A program made the translations under genes and the position numbers. DNA of 64,000 nucleotides from Shouchella oshimensis. Its GTDB lineage: Bacteria; Bacillota; Bacilli; Bacillales; Bacillaceae_D. Positions 63,534-64,000 of this stretch are shown piece after piece; the first letter of the stretch is position 1; every line of letters starts with the position of its first letter. Under the pieces are notes generated by a model. It saw nothing but the letters and a program-made list of their open reading frames with translations. It did not search any database and had not been told where the DNA came from. The stretch lies in NCBI RefSeq assembly GCF_002019765.1, contig NZ_KV917380.1:1952855-2016854 (forward strand), given 5' to 3'.

Positions 63534-64000
63534 TGCTTGTTGTGACCACCATAAAGGAATTAACGCAAGTACTCGCTCCGTATCGTTCTACTAATCAAAC
63601 GATTGGCTTTGTTCCAACGATGGGTGCTTTGCATGCAGGGCACCAATCCCTCTTCTCTGCGGCTAGAGAGCGTCATGATGTTGTGGTTGTGTCCATCTTT
63701 GTTAATCCGCTTCAATTTGGACCAGGGGAAGATTATGAAACGTATCCAAGGCAGCAATCCCTTGACGAACAAGTAGCAAAAGAGAGCGGTTGTGATGTGT
63801 TATTCTGCCCAACTGTTAAGGAAATGTATCCTAGTGGCTATCCACAAGTGGTTCATGTTAAGCAAGGAGCAGACGTGATGTGCGGAAGAAGTCGCCCTGG
63901 TCATTTTGATGGAGTAGCGACGGTTGTTTTAAAATTGTTTTCTCTTATCCAACCGAATGAAGCATTTTTTGGTGAAAAAGATGCCCAGCAGCTTGCCATT
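63533..64000 (+). CDS. panC: Pantothenate synthetase, 3' end beyond window
   Basis: The first 156 codons of an enzyme that joins pantoate and beta-alanine with ATP are present. The HIGH-like nucleotide motif is in PTMGALHAGHQSLF, followed by VSIFVNPLQFGPGEDYETYP, the pantoate region GRSRPGHFDGVATVV and the KMSKS-side FFGEKDAQQL at the window edge. The frame stays open to base 64000. Confidence 0.95.
   Translation, partial: MLVVTTIKELTQVLAPYRSTNQTIGFVPTMGALHAGHQSLFSAARERHDVVVVSIFVNPLQFGPGEDYETYPRQQSLDEQVAKESGCDVLFCPTVKEMYPSGYPQVVHVKQGADVMCGRSRPGHFDGVATVVLKLFSLIQPNEAFFGEKDAQQLAI

Noticed and set aside
1-64000. CRISPR arrays, tRNA or rRNA genes, insertion sequences, prophage or attachment sites
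   Set aside because: I saw no regularly spaced repeats, no T-loop-like GGTTCGA tRNA ends, no transposase or integrase motifs and no flanking direct repeats.

Overview
The window is 64 kb of a low-GC, endospore-forming Bacillota chromosome, most likely an alkaliphilic Bacillaceae such as Shouchella, Alkalihalobacillus or Alkalicoccobacillus. That placement is inferred from spore genes (sleB, ypeB, spoIVA, ypjB, a SpoVIF-like gene), bacillithiol genes (ypdA, bshA, bshB1), the Trp-activated RNA-binding protein TRAP (mtrB), a SAM-I riboswitch, and gene order that closely follows the recS-to-panC segment of Bacillus subtilis as I remember it. Nearly all genes are on the + strand. There are no rRNA or tRNA genes, CRISPR arrays, IS elements or prophage.

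Layout. 1-7 kb: 3' end of a RecQ/RecS helicase, ypbF, then a variable patch (two divergent XRE regulators, a TPR-containing XRE regulator, a self-contained 37-codon membrane peptide gene, an M20 amidohydrolase, a MerR-type regulator with a B12-domain-like C-terminus), then ypbH (MecA family). 7-14 kb: a two-component system with a lipoprotein, gudB, ypdA, an asparaginase, prsW and a small CxxC protein. 14.3-20.9 kb: an S-box riboswitch followed by metI, a yitJ-type fusion gene and metH. 21-32.9 kb: sleB-ypeB, cmk-plsC-ypfD, yphA, der-plsY-gpsA, small spore or membrane genes and spoIVA. 33-38 kb: folE-mtrB and hepS-menG-ubiA-like-hepT, then ndk. 38-48.8 kb: cheR, aroC-aroB-aroH, then a TRAP-controlled trpDCFBA-hisC-tyrA operon. 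49-56.8 kb: ypiA, ypiB, ypiF, qcrABC, ypjA, ypjB, a YugP-like metallopeptidase and ypjC (the second of only two - strand genes). 56.9-64 kb: ypjD-dapB-mgsA-bshB1-bshA-cca-birA and panB-panC (panC runs off the end).

How the genes work together. FolE makes folate precursor while MtrB senses tryptophan and binds (G/T)AG repeats. The trp leader in this same window carries eleven such triplets, so regulator and target lie about 8 kb apart. HepS/HepT and MenG supply the heptaprenyl tail and last methylation of menaquinone, the electron donor to the QcrABC complex. Aro and Trp genes form a supra-operon with hisC and tyrA. YpdA, BshA and BshB1 serve bacillithiol.

Most notable: trpE is missing from the trp operon. 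Its place is taken by a 62-codon ORF with a strong ribosome binding site whose stop overlaps the trpD start. The leader can fold so that one segment pairs either with TRAP triplets or with that ribosome binding site, which suggests TRAP control of translation of a gene other than trpE. Also notable are tandem conserved RNA elements ahead of panB (candidate pan motif), a terminator-like hairpin built into the yphA start codon, repeated GTTAAC boxes between divergent XRE genes, and a MerR/B12-like regulator lacking the B12-ligating histidine.
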